Translations under genes and position numbers: made by a program | Shown here: in pieces, positions 6,126 through 14,228 of the stretch | Layout: the number at the start of each line of letters is the position of its first letter | Position numbering within the stretch: position 1 is the stretch's first letter | The notes under the pieces: model-generated | The model's input: the letters and a program-made list of their open reading frames with translations, nothing else | Told to the model about the DNA's origin: nothing | The model's database searches: none | Source: a virus | DNA length: 40,940 nucleotides | Reading direction: 5' to 3' (one strand) | IMG/VR virus record: IMGVR_UViG_3300042526_000248 | Span: 1-40,940 of that record

Positions 6126-7446
6126 AGCCAAGTTAGGCAAAGATGACTTTTGGGAGTTTTGTAAGTTCTATGATAAAGACTTTTTTCTTAAACGTAAATT
6201 CTTGCAACGTGTCGCTAGAGCATTCCAAAGAATCGAAGAAGGCAAGATTAACTCTTTATCGGTATCAGTACCACCAAGGGGTGGAAAATCATATATAACA
6301 ACTTTGTTTTGTGCTTGGACTTTAGGTAGGAATCCTTCTGAATCTGTTATGCGTAATACTTGTACTGGAACTCTATATCAAAAGTTCTCTTACGATGTGC
6401 GTCAAGTGTTAAAGTCAGAAAAGTTTAATTCTGTATTTCCAGAAGTAAGTATTTCCAATGATAAAGCAAACCTTAATGGTTGGAATACTAATCAATCTCG
6501 TCAAGTAGGTTACTTTGGTGCTGGTGTAGGTGGAACAATTATCGGTTTTGGTGCTACAAAACTTGCTATTACCGATGACTTGTATCGTGGTATTGAAGAT
6601 GCACTATCTGATGTTACCAATGATAGGGTTTTACAATGGAAAGAAGGTACTCACGACTCACGTCTTGAACGAACGTGTGCTAAGATTGATATTGGTACAA
6701 GATGGTCGACAAACGATGTTATAGGCAAGAATTTTCAAGAAGGCAGTTATGATGAATCTATAGTTATTCCTGCGCTTGATGCAAATGAAGAAACTTTTTG
6801 TGCTGATGTAATGTCTACAGAGCAATATAAAATGATTCGTAAGAAAATCAATCCAGATATTTGGAGTGCAGAGTATATGCAAGAACCAGTCGATTTAAAA
6901 GGACGTTTATTTTCTAATCTACGAACTATTAGTGAAGCAGACTTTAATCTTATTAAAGGTAGAAGTGCTGGAAGTATTGCTTATGTCGATGTATCAGACC
7001 AAGGAGCAGATTACACAGCTATGGCACTTGCTGTTATTATTGATGGAACAATTTATATTGCAGATTATTGTTTTAACAAGCATAATACCGATGTAACCAT
7101 TCCTTTGATTGCGGAAAAGTTAAATAGATACCGAACGTCTTATTGTCGTGTAGAAAGTAATTCTATGGGAGCCATGTATGCTAGAAACTTACAAAAACAG
7201 ACTAGAACTAAGATTTTACAAGTACATAATACACAAAATAAAATGACTCGTATAATCATGCAGTCAGCAAGTATAATTAATGCCTTTGTCTTCGTGAAAT
7301 ATGAGAATAACAACGATTATCACCAATTTATTACAAATCTACTATCCTTTAGCAAGGAAGGTAAAATGAAAAATGATGATGCGCCTGATTGTCTCGCTGG
7401 ATTGTCAATGTTAATTAAATCTTTGTTTAAAAGGTTGGATATATAA
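6010..7446 (+). CDS. terL: Terminase large subunit
   Basis: 478 residues: packaging ATPase plus headful or site-specific nuclease. Walker A is at 87-94 (VPPRGGKS). Walker B is at 185-190 (LAITDD). The coupling region carries DIGTRWS. The RNase H-like nuclease carries D327 and D330 (YVDVSDQGAD), E382 (VESNS) and D456/D457/D460 (NDDAPDCLAG). Three possible starts lie at 6010, 6013 and 6022, with no later Met before the ATPase core, so the 100-116 base overlap with the small subunit is real. It is followed by a strong terminator, after which the portal runs the other way. Confidence 0.95.
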   Translation: MMTTMTNQTTLENKNLHSENEQKIATKEEARKALEYHLRAKLGKDDFWEFCKFYDKDFFLKRKFLQRVARAFQRIEEGKINSLSVSVPPRGGKSYITTLFCAWTLGRNPSESVMRNTCTGTLYQKFSYDVRQVLKSEKFNSVFPEVSISNDKANLNGWNTNQSRQVGYFGAGVGGTIIGFGATKLAITDDLYRGIEDALSDVTNDRVLQWKEGTHDSRLERTCAKIDIGTRWSTNDVIGKNFQEGSYDESIVIPALDANEETFCADVMSTEQYKMIRKKINPDIWSAEYMQEPVDLKGRLFSNLRTISEADFNLIKGRSAGSIAYVDVSDQGADYTAMALAVIIDGTIYIADYCFNKHNTDVTIPLIAEKLNRYRTSYCRVESNSMGAMYARNLQKQTRTKILQVHNTQNKMTRIIMQSASIINAFVFVKYENNNDYHQFITNLLSFSKEGKMKNDDAPDCLAGLSMLIKSLFKRLDI

Positions 7447-7524
7447 AAAAAGAGTATATTTACACAGTTATTAGTGCTTTTCTTTCTTTTCTTTCGGTGC
7501 TAACTACTTTTGATTCTTTCTTTC
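7447..7524 (+). promoter_or_regulatory. Pyrimidine-rich segment after terL with a -7-like box
   Basis: TATATTTA at 7455-7462 is one base from the TAnnTTTG box. It is followed by a T/C-rich stretch with a weak stem (7466-7470 with 7501-7505). The layout (box, then structured transcript, then terminator) resembles the RNA elements at 26612 and 30091. It may be a short RNA or simply the 3' end of the terminase message. Confidence 0.3.
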
Positions 7525-7561
7525 AGCCCTCTCGCTATTTATTTGGCTTGAGGGCTTTTTT
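7525..7561 (+). terminator. Intrinsic terminator of the terminase operon
   Basis: The stem AGCCCTC (7525-7531) pairs with GAGGGCT (7550-7556), and T follows through 7561. The loop is long (18 bases). Confidence 0.8.
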
Positions 7562-7568
7562 AATGCAC

Positions 7569-7599
7569 AAAAAAAAGACCCGATTATTAGTCGAGTCTT
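7569..7599 (-). terminator. Intrinsic terminator of the portal gene
   Basis: On the minus strand, AAGACTCGA pairs with TCGGGTCTT across a short loop, with one G:U pair, and a run of T follows. It lies just beyond the portal stop (7618), back to back with the terminase terminator. Confidence 0.82.
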
Positions 7600-7617
7600 A
7601 CTAAGTTAGTGTGATAC

Positions 7618-8847
7618 CTATTTAATTCCTTTTTTCAATCCAAGGAATATCTTTTTTTCATCATCAGTTAAAGTAATTCCTATTTCATTTTCTATTTTGA
7701 TTAAAGCAGATGCTCTGTAATCTATAGATTGACTTTCTTGTAGAATATCATTTTGTAGAACTGGTAAATGAGTATAATCAGCAACTAATCTTAAACCTTC
7801 TTTATCTAATCCTAATTGTTCAGTAATGTTATTATAAATTCTTTCAGCTTCTGGAATAATAGTAGAAGTGTAGCATAATCTCTCACCGTAGTTTACGTTA
7901 GAGTAAGTAGAACCACTTTCGTTAGAGAAAATATAGTAGTTAAGACCAAAGGCATCTATAATAGCAAGTTTATCAGCTTTAAGTTCATCAAACAACATTA
8001 AATCCTTAGTAGGATAAGACATTGGTGTCCATTTAACGTCGTTTTCAGAAATAATAATCTCATCTTTAGAACGATTGTACCAATCCTTACGTATTTGTTC
8101 TTTTTCTTCTGGACTCATTGGTAAAGCACCGCCTAAATCAGAGTTTGAGGCAGATAAGATACCAATAGCACCAATATTCTCTAAAAGTATGTTACGTTTA
8201 TTGTATTGTGCCTTAATATTAGATAACGGAAACTTTAAAGATTCAATTCTTGATACAGAATCTAAAATATTAACACCATCCGTAGTTTGAATAATAACTA
8301 CTTCTTCATTTAATAATGTTTCTGGTTTATCACCTTCATAGTTATAAGTGTAATCTTTTATAAGACCACCTTTATCCATTTGTTTTAAAGTTCTTCCAGA
8401 AGTATTGATTTGAACCTTATGTCTAGCAAGTGGAACAAATAAATTAACTATTCCAAAACTCCTTCGTGGCGCATAACATAAAGCAGTTGAAAATAAACTA
8501 TCATTTACAGATATAGAATACATTACGTCCTGCCAAGTTTGCATTGGATTAGGATTCTTAATTAAATCAAGTACCCAATGTTTTTCTACTTCCGTTCCAT
8601 CCTCTTTTACAAGTCTTGGACGACCTTGTGAAAGCATTTGAGCCTTTTTATCGACAACAGTTCTTAATTCTGGTATTTCAACATACGCTTGAAATGGTTT
8701 TTCGGTATTCATCCAGATTGGAACTTTCTTACCATAGAAGTCATGTTGATATGCTCTATTTGTATCTAATAGGGCATTTATTTCCCTAAGTTGATTATTA
8801 TTTATAGGTGTTCCAAAAAAAGCGTTCCAAAAAGAAGGGTTACTCAT
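7618..8847 (-). CDS. Portal protein (HK97 gp3-like), on the opposite strand
   Basis: 409 residues from ATG 8847 (MSNPSFWNAFFGTPI); a longer frame from 8874 would start inside the likely promoter. Portal traits: the IPELRTVVDKKAQMLS helix, HWVLDLIKNPNPMQTWQD (the classic start of the HK97-type portal core), SLFSTALCYAP, and near the end KADKLAIIDAFGLNYYIFS with SGSTYSNVNYGERL. Twelve copies form the DNA entry vertex and bind the terminase. It is the only minus-strand gene in the window, lying between terL and the prohead protease, where portals normally sit but co-directional. The length is normal and no frameshift is seen. Confidence 0.9.
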   Translation of the reverse strand: MSNPSFWNAFFGTPINNNQLREINALLDTNRAYQHDFYGKKVPIWMNTEKPFQAYVEIPELRTVVDKKAQMLSQGRPRLVKEDGTEVEKHWVLDLIKNPNPMQTWQDVMYSISVNDSLFSTALCYAPRRSFGIVNLFVPLARHKVQINTSGRTLKQMDKGGLIKDYTYNYEGDKPETLLNEEVVIIQTTDGVNILDSVSRIESLKFPLSNIKAQYNKRNILLENIGAIGILSASNSDLGGALPMSPEEKEQIRKDWYNRSKDEIIISENDVKWTPMSYPTKDLMLFDELKADKLAIIDAFGLNYYIFSNESGSTYSNVNYGERLCYTSTIIPEAERIYNNITEQLGLDKEGLRLVADYTHLPVLQNDILQESQSIDYRASALIKIENEIGITLTDDEKKIFLGLKKGIK

Positions 8848-8858
8848 AATAATTTTTT

Positions 8859-8866
8859 TACATTTG
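8859..8866 (+). promoter_or_regulatory. Candidate -7 box for the prohead/capsid operon
   Basis: TACATTTG matches TAnnTTTG exactly. A start near 8873 would give a leader of about 14 nt before ATG 8887. No clear TTTG element lies upstream, so it is a moderate call. Confidence 0.5.
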
Positions 8867-8871
8867 TACAA

Positions 8872-8879
8872 CAAATTTA
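8872..8879 (-). promoter_or_regulatory. Candidate -7 box for the portal gene
   Basis: Read on the minus strand, the bases give TAAATTTG, an exact TAnnTTTG match. A start near 8865 would leave about 18 nt before the portal ATG at 8847. It faces the + strand box at 8859-8866. The -33 element is weak. Confidence 0.5.
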
Positions 8880-8886
8880 AGTAAAT

Positions 8887-9651
8887 ATGAATAATAAACT
8901 TAATTCTACCTATAAAATTAAATCACATTCTTTAGAAATTAAGGATGTTGATGCAAAATCACGCAAGGTATCGATGTATTTAGCGCATTTTGGAAATATT
9001 GACTCCGACCAAGATATGATTGTTAAAGGTGCTTTTTCTAAATCTTTACAAGAAAGAGGTTGTGATTCTTCTTCAAATAGAAAAATTGCTTTCCTAAGAC
9101 ACCATGATTGGAAAATGCAAATAGGAAAGTTCGTTGAACTTAAGGAAGACGAAAACGGATTATATGCTGTAGGTGAACTTGGAAGTTCTACTTTAGGTAA
9201 CGATGCTTTATGCGATTATCAAGATGGAATTATCCGTGAGCATTCTATTGGTTTTAAATATATCACTGATAAAATTAAGTGGATTAAAGATGAAACTACA
9301 GAAGCAGAAGGATATTGGCTAGTTTCAGAAGTTGCATTGTGGGAAGGTTCAGCTGTTACTTTTGGAGCTAACGAAATGACTCCAGTGTTAGAAATTGGTA
9401 AATCAGAAGAAAAAAGTAAGATTATTACTACTATCACAAAAGAAATGGACACTATAATTAAGGCTTTAGGAAACGCAAGTCGTACAGATGATAGTTTATA
9501 TTCGCTTGAAATGAGACACAAGTTTTTAACTGCACAACTTTCTGAAATTGCAAGCATGAATATCGAAGCAATGGACGTTAAAAAAATAATTGAACCTACA
9601 GAAGAAGAAAAATCTTTTGATTGGAGTAAAGTTGTAACTAATATTAAATAA
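8887..9651 (+). CDS. Prohead maturation protease (HK97 gp4-like)
   Basis: 254 residues. The serine protease core carries the expected fold markers: FGNIDSDQDMIVKGAF (36-50), catalytic His in FLRHHDW (H72 or H73), and nucleophile S120 in REHSIGF. The strand LVSEVALWEGSAVTFGANEMTP closes the domain. The family cleaves scaffold and capsid N-termini during head maturation. Residues from about 175 on form a helical tail that may act as a fused scaffold or targeting segment. It begins a new + strand operon immediately after the inverted portal gene. Confidence 0.92.
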   Translation: MNNKLNSTYKIKSHSLEIKDVDAKSRKVSMYLAHFGNIDSDQDMIVKGAFSKSLQERGCDSSSNRKIAFLRHHDWKMQIGKFVELKEDENGLYAVGELGSSTLGNDALCDYQDGIIREHSIGFKYITDKIKWIKDETTEAEGYWLVSEVALWEGSAVTFGANEMTPVLEIGKSEEKSKIITTITKEMDTIIKALGNASRTDDSLYSLEMRHKFLTAQLSEIASMNIEAMDVKKIIEPTEEEKSFDWSKVVTNIK

Positions 9652-9653
9652 TC

Positions 9654-9845
9654 ATGGAAAAAGTAAAACGCACTACTAAAGAAGCTAAAGTTGTTTTAAA
9701 TGAAAAGTTTGAAAACCACGAATTAGTAAAGTTTTCATTTAATAATAAAGCACCATATCATCATGAAGGTGTGATTGAAGTTATTTCTGGTGAACACGCA
9801 AATATTTTTTTAGAGCAAGGTTATGGGGTTGTTTGTAACGATTAA
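9654..9845 (+). CDS. Hypothetical 63-residue protein in the head operon
   Basis: A small Lys-rich beta-type protein (VKFSFNNKAPYHHEGVIEV) ending in VISGEHANIFLEQGYG. It starts 2 bases after the protease and overlaps the next gene by 23 bases. Its place between protease and connector suggests a minor virion or assembly factor. No family is recognised. Confidence 0.7.
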   Translation: MEKVKRTTKEAKVVLNEKFENHELVKFSFNNKAPYHHEGVIEVISGEHANIFLEQGYGVVCND

Positions 9846-10326
9846 TGATTTTACTGGCAAGTTCGCACTTTCCACTGGAATGTATGCAAATACTAATATC
9901 CAATCTTATATAGATAGGTATGAAGATATATATTTAACTGAATTATTAGGTATAAAACTTTATAATCAGTTTATAGCAGACTTGAATGTTAGTAACGTAC
10001 CAGTTACAGCAAAGTTTACTAAGATATTTAATCCCTTTAAGGAAGAAATGGATATTAGACTTATTATCTCTAAAGGAATGAAAGATATGCTCTTAGGATT
10101 CATCTATTTTGAATACATGAAGGATTCTATTACGCAAACTACTCCTATTGGTGTTGTTAAACAGTCTACAGAGAATTCTACGCCTATTTCTGCACACACA
10201 CCTATATACTTACGTTACAATGAATCTGTGAAGACTTATCGTGCTATTCAAGATTATATAATGCAAACATTAGGTACTTATCCAGACTTTAGAGGGTACA
10301 TGAAACAATATGCTTATTGGATATGA
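9823..10326 (+). CDS. Head-tail connector protein (DUF6712-like)
   Basis: 167 residues, mostly helical. It contains IQSYIDRYEDIYLTELLGIKLYNQF, a pattern I associate with DUF6712 connector proteins of Bacteroidota phages, followed by KGMKDMLLGFIYFEYMKD and a C-terminal YKTY-type helix before YPDFRGY. It is analogous to adaptor proteins that bind below the portal (HK97 gp6 class). It overlaps the genes before and after it. Length and position fit; catalytic function is not expected. Confidence 0.68.
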   Translation: MGLFVTINDFTGKFALSTGMYANTNIQSYIDRYEDIYLTELLGIKLYNQFIADLNVSNVPVTAKFTKIFNPFKEEMDIRLIISKGMKDMLLGFIYFEYMKDSITQTTPIGVVKQSTENSTPISAHTPIYLRYNESVKTYRAIQDYIMQTLGTYPDFRGYMKQYAYWI

Positions 10327-11000
10327 GAGATATTAGTGTTTTATTTGAAGAAATAGTAGATAATATTGATACTTCGATTGAGGTTAAGTCTTATTCTAAT
10401 AAAAGATTTTATACTTGTAATACCAAATGGATTCGTGCAGGTAAAATTATTTTTGGTAAAACTTCTAGTAATACGGAGGTTTCTTCCGTTGTTACCTCTG
10501 TAGTAAAGGACACGTACTTTGAAATAGAAAGTGCTACACTCGTGAAATCGGTGCGCTGTCCGTTACCATTTGCAATTACTGGAACTAAGTTAGCTACTAA
10601 TATAGAGTTTACTAAAAAAGACAATAATCTATTAAATAAAACTCCTTTAGTTTGGTTGCTTGAAAATCATAGTGAAAAACTTTATGGTATAGATTCTTCT
10701 TTAGAAAGAGATATGGAAATGACTGTATTATTTCTTGATGAAACAGATGTATTGAACTATTACACTAAAGACCATAGACTTCAAGTATCTGAACCAATGA
10801 TTGCTTTAGAGGAAGAATTTGAAAAAGTAATTAATAATTTTGCACTTTATAGACGATTAATTAGTTTTAATAGAAAAGTTTTTAGTAGATTTGGTACTGA
10901 AACAGAAAATGGTATGTATAAAAACATACTTGATGCTAATTTAAGTGGTATTATTATTACCTATTCTGTATCAAAATATAAAGATGCTTGTAAATGTTAG
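10323..11000 (+). CDS. Putative head closure/tail-joining protein, 225 residues
   Basis: The start is taken at ATG 10323, four-base ATGA overlap with the previous gene; a TTG six bases earlier is less likely. The protein is beta-rich in the first half (KRFYTCNTKWIRAGKIIFGK) and has a long helical segment (EPMIALEEEFEKVINNFALYRR). It ends with a Cys pair (DACKC). No motif identifies it; position between connector and capsid supports a neck role. Confidence 0.55.
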   Translation: MRDISVLFEEIVDNIDTSIEVKSYSNKRFYTCNTKWIRAGKIIFGKTSSNTEVSSVVTSVVKDTYFEIESATLVKSVRCPLPFAITGTKLATNIEFTKKDNNLLNKTPLVWLLENHSEKLYGIDSSLERDMEMTVLFLDETDVLNYYTKDHRLQVSEPMIALEEEFEKVINNFALYRRLISFNRKVFSRFGTETENGMYKNILDANLSGIIITYSVSKYKDACKC

Positions 11001-11098
11001 TTTGAAGCGTTAGAGCCGAGATAATCACTCTACAAAACGAAAACCCAACGTAGCGTAGAATGAATTATTGTAAACTTTAAACCTAAAAACAAACAAAA

Positions 11099-12310
11099 AT
11101 GGAAATGACTCCAGAACAAGTAATTGAGAAAGTAAACTCAATTGTTGCTGAAAAAACAGCAAATTCCGTTTCTAAAACAGACTTAGAAGCGTTGAAAAAT
11201 CAATTAACAGACTTAGAAGGTAAATCTGACAACTCCGAAGTTAAATCTGCAATTGCAAAATTGGAAGGTTTAGTAGAAGGAATGAAAGAAGAAAAAACTT
11301 CAAAAAATGTTACTTTGAAATCTATCGGACAAGCTATCGCTGATGCTTATTCTGATTCTATCGACAAAATCAAAGACATCGCTGAAAAAGGTGGTTTGAT
11401 GAACCTTGATGTGAAAGCAGTAGGTACAATGTCAATCACGAACAACTACTCTGGTGGTACAGTTGCTTTATCGCAATTAGAAGCTGGTGTTACTCGTATT
11501 GCACGTAGAATGCCTTTCTTACGTCAATTAGTTAATGCTTCTGGTACTACTTCTAAGTATATCACTTACATTCAGTCTAGTGGACAAGAAGGTGGTGCTG
11601 ATATGACAGCAGAGGGTGCATTAAAATCACAAGCTGACTTCAATGTAGTTGAAACTTCTGTAGCAGTTAAGAAAGTTACTGCATGGATTAAAGTTTCTAA
11701 AGAAATGATTGCTGATTTACCATTCATGCGTAATGAAATTAACAATGAGTTGATGGAAATCGTTGAATTGAAATTAGATTCTCAAATTCTTTCTGGTGAT
11801 GGTGCTGGAGATAACTTAACTGGTATCTTACAAAATGCTGTTGCTTGGGCGGCTGGTAACTTTGCTTTAGCTTATGTTTTACCTAATGAGTTTGATGTAT
11901 TATCTGTTGCAATCGCACAAATCCAAACTGGATTGTTTAATGCTAACTATATTGTTCTTCACCCAGAGGATGCAGTTAAAATGCAATTGAACAAAACAAG
12001 TACTGGTGAGTACACTTATGCTATGCAATATGTTGATGCTAACGGAGTTACTAGAGTTAAAGGTATTCCAGTTATCGAAAACGTTGGTATGACAGCTGGT
12101 ACTTTCTTAGTTGGTGACTTTACTAAATCTAACTTACGTATTCGTGAAGACTTGAATATCCAAGTTGGTTATGTAAATGATGACTTCACTAAAAACTTAA
12201 TGACAATATTGTGTGAAGCACGTGCGGTTCATTATGTGAAATCTAATCACTACAACGCTTTTGTTAAAGGAACTTTCTCAACTGCAAAAACTGCATTATT
12301 AAAACCTTAA
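11099..12310 (+). CDS. Major capsid protein (HK97 fold)
   Basis: 403 residues. The first 85 or so are a charged coiled coil (EQVIEKVNSIVAEKTAN, then LEALKNQLTDLEGKSDN) as in HK97 delta/scaffold domains removed by the protease. The mature part begins near residue 105. Hallmarks: SQLEAGVTRIARRMPFLRQLV, the E-loop-like region rich in Gly and Ala, VSKEMIADLPFMRNEINNEL, SGDGAGDNLTGIL, and the C-terminal LVGDFTKSNLRIREDLN. A 98-base leader precedes it, and a strong terminator follows at once, matching a highly expressed single unit. Met3 (11105) is an alternative start. Confidence 0.94.
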   Translation: MEMTPEQVIEKVNSIVAEKTANSVSKTDLEALKNQLTDLEGKSDNSEVKSAIAKLEGLVEGMKEEKTSKNVTLKSIGQAIADAYSDSIDKIKDIAEKGGLMNLDVKAVGTMSITNNYSGGTVALSQLEAGVTRIARRMPFLRQLVNASGTTSKYITYIQSSGQEGGADMTAEGALKSQADFNVVETSVAVKKVTAWIKVSKEMIADLPFMRNEINNELMEIVELKLDSQILSGDGAGDNLTGILQNAVAWAAGNFALAYVLPNEFDVLSVAIAQIQTGLFNANYIVLHPEDAVKMQLNKTSTGEYTYAMQYVDANGVTRVKGIPVIENVGMTAGTFLVGDFTKSNLRIREDLNIQVGYVNDDFTKNLMTILCEARAVHYVKSNHYNAFVKGTFSTAKTALLKP

Positions 12311-12317
12311 TTTGAAT

Positions 12318-12345
12318 GGGGAGGGTAACTCCCCTTCTTTTTTTT
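12318..12345 (+). terminator. Intrinsic terminator after the capsid gene
   Basis: The stem GGGGAG (12318-12323) pairs with CTCCCC (12329-12334) over loop GGTAA, followed by TTC and eight T. It is the strongest stem-plus-T-run in the structural region. Confidence 0.9.
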
Positions 12346-12366
12346 AATCATTAAAACTTTAAAAAT

Positions 12367-13275
12367 ATGTCATTAGGATGTAAATGTGATTCTGGTTTGT
12401 CGAATACTGGTAAACCAAACTGTGTAACGATTCAATCCGTTACTTCAAAACTTATCTTAGTTCCGTTAAAAGCTAACGATGGAACAAAAAACTCTTTAGA
12501 TTTAACAGCTACTTTTACTGAATCTACTTTTACAGCTTTAGCTAATCAAGTAGATTCTTCTAAAAGATGGTTTCCACTTCCACAATTTGAAAACGTTGAA
12601 CTAGCTAAGGCTGATTCTACTTTTGAGGAAGCTCCATCTGGACGTAAAGTATTTATCAAACAAGGTAAACGTTCTTTTGCAGGTCAATTATGGAATGAAA
12701 CACCTCAATTATTAGGTAAAATTCAAGACAATCGTTGTGTTGACTTTGGTGTTTACATTGTTGACGTTAATGGAAACTTAGTTGGTTCTAAAGTTGGTGA
12801 TAAGTTATACCCAATTCCAGTAGATAATGAGTCTTTTGAAGCGAAATTAATGTTTGCTACAGATGCGGCTACTCAAAAAATAATGGTAGGATTTGACTTC
12901 TACAGATTGTTTGACGAGTCTACACTTTGGTTGTTAACTCCATCTGATACAACTGACTTATATGACTTCAATAACCTTGAAGGTTTATTAGATGTAAATG
13001 TTGCTATTTCTGGTATTACAGCTACTGGTGTTGTTGCTACTTTAACATTGGATTATGGTACGGCTAAAAACCCAATTAAAGTTAAAGGATTAGTTGCTTC
13101 TGACTTCTTGTTATATAACACTACAACAAGTACAACTGTAACTAAAACTGTTACTGAAACAGCGGATGGTGTATACGCTTTTGTTTATACAACAATTACT
13201 GGTTCAACAGACGTAATTAAATTATCTTTAGCGAAAAATGGTTATGTAGGTTATAAAACTTATATTGACGCTTAA
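12367..13275 (+). CDS. Major tail tube protein with C-terminal Ig-like domain
   Basis: 302 residues, strongly beta-rich. The first about 200 residues have tail-tube character: the Cys-containing start (LGCKCDSGLSN), FIKQGKRSFAGQLWN and a DFGVYIVDVNGNLVG strand. Residues from about 215 (VNVAISGITATGVVATLTL) to the end look like a bacterial Ig-like domain that would decorate the tube surface. It lies alone between two terminators directly after the capsid gene, as expected for an abundant structural protein. Family identity is inferred from order and fold, not from a signature. Confidence 0.72.
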   Translation: MSLGCKCDSGLSNTGKPNCVTIQSVTSKLILVPLKANDGTKNSLDLTATFTESTFTALANQVDSSKRWFPLPQFENVELAKADSTFEEAPSGRKVFIKQGKRSFAGQLWNETPQLLGKIQDNRCVDFGVYIVDVNGNLVGSKVGDKLYPIPVDNESFEAKLMFATDAATQKIMVGFDFYRLFDESTLWLLTPSDTTDLYDFNNLEGLLDVNVAISGITATGVVATLTLDYGTAKNPIKVKGLVASDFLLYNTTTSTTVTKTVTETADGVYAFVYTTITGSTDVIKLSLAKNGYVGYKTYIDA

Positions 13276-13298
13276 TCTATAAATTGATTATTTAAGGA

Positions 13299-13330
13299 AG
13301 GGGTACATTAATTTGTACCTCTTTTTTTTT
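13299..13330 (+). terminator. Intrinsic terminator after the tail tube gene
   Basis: The stem AGGGGTAC (13299-13306) pairs with GTACCTCT (13315-13322), one G:U pair, loop of 8, and T follows to 13330. Confidence 0.85.
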
Positions 13331-13341
13331 ACCTTTGAATT

Positions 13342-13812
13342 ATGAAAGACCTTTTTGCTAAAACTGACTTAGGTAAAAAACTAAAACAAGTTAAACTACT
13401 CAAACAAGTTGATGCTTGGTTCTATTCATTCGATAAGGAGGTTCAAGAATATGTGGTTGAATATTTGATTCAGAAACACCAGTTAATTGATTTAGGAGTA
13501 AATGCTAAAGGAAATGTAATCGGTAGGTATTCACAACTTACAGAACAAATTAATCCTACAAAAAGGGCTGGAAGTCATTACACATTATTTGATACTGGAG
13601 AATTTTTTAACTCTATGTTTATAAAAGTAATGGACGATGGGTTTATTGTTGATGCAGATGCAGATAAAACCAACTTTTTAGGCACTACAAACTTATTTGA
13701 GCAATACGGCAATGATATTGTAGGCTTGACAGAAGAAAGTATGACAGCGTTAAAGAATGAAATAAAAATAAGAATGATTAAGTATGCAAGAAAGACATTA
13801 TCAATCGATTGA
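13342..13812 (+). CDS. Tail completion/minor tail protein (gp10-like), 156 residues
   Basis: An alpha/beta protein with basic N-terminal helices (KKLKQVKLLKQVDAWFYSF) and the central phrase SHYTLFDTGEFFNSM followed by strands (GFIVDADADKTNFL). This resembles HK97 gp10-type or tail-terminator proteins, which contain a similar tyrosine, aspartate and glycine loop before a beta sheet. It is first in the tail operon and overlaps the chaperone gene by 29 bases. Moderate confidence on exact role. Confidence 0.6.
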   Translation: MKDLFAKTDLGKKLKQVKLLKQVDAWFYSFDKEVQEYVVEYLIQKHQLIDLGVNAKGNVIGRYSQLTEQINPTKRAGSHYTLFDTGEFFNSMFIKVMDDGFIVDADADKTNFLGTTNLFEQYGNDIVGLTEESMTALKNEIKIRMIKYARKTLSID

Positions 13813-14227
13813 AGAAATACCATTGTTTAATTGGCAAAAGTGCCTTGAGGGTGATGTAAAGTACGTTAATTTAGAAACTAAAGAAGATTCTGGTAACCAA
13901 GAAGCATTCACTAAGTTGTATGATGAATTTTTACAGAAACGTGGTGTAAACAAAGAATATAAGAAGTATTTGGATATTCTAAAGAAGAAAGCAATGCTTC
14001 AATGTGAGTTTTTAATTACAAAAGACAATTTCAAGCTAACACAAATAGAAATAGAAGATGCTAAAATTGTATCTTTACAAAAGACTTCGGAAGAAGGGTT
14101 AAGTATTGATAAAACATTGATATACTTAGGGAAATGGTTAGGTTATAGATTAGATTGGAAAATTATCTCTGTATCAGAGTTTTATTCGATACTAGAAGAA
14201 TACGAAAAACAAAGTAATATAAGTTGA
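13784..14227 (+). CDS. Probable tail assembly chaperone
   Basis: 147 residues, starting MQERHYQSIEEIPLFNWQ, a phrase I associate with proteins preceding tape measures in Bacteroidota phages. It is helical, with KKKAMLQCEFLITKDNF and a C-terminal acidic helix. Directly upstream of the tape measure (1 base gap), it occupies the slot of lambda G/GT. No overlapping second frame or convincing slippery site is seen, so the usual frameshifted long form appears absent here. Confidence 0.65.
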   Translation: MQERHYQSIEEIPLFNWQKCLEGDVKYVNLETKEDSGNQEAFTKLYDEFLQKRGVNKEYKKYLDILKKKAMLQCEFLITKDNFKLTQIEIEDAKIVSLQKTSEEGLSIDKTLIYLGKWLGYRLDWKIISVSEFYSILEEYEKQSNIS

Positions 14228-14228
14228 T

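Noticed and set aside
13330-13337. TACCTTTG, a perfect -7 box match
   Set aside because: Only 4 bases before ATG 13342 and inside the terminator T-run, so the transcript would start after the start codon.
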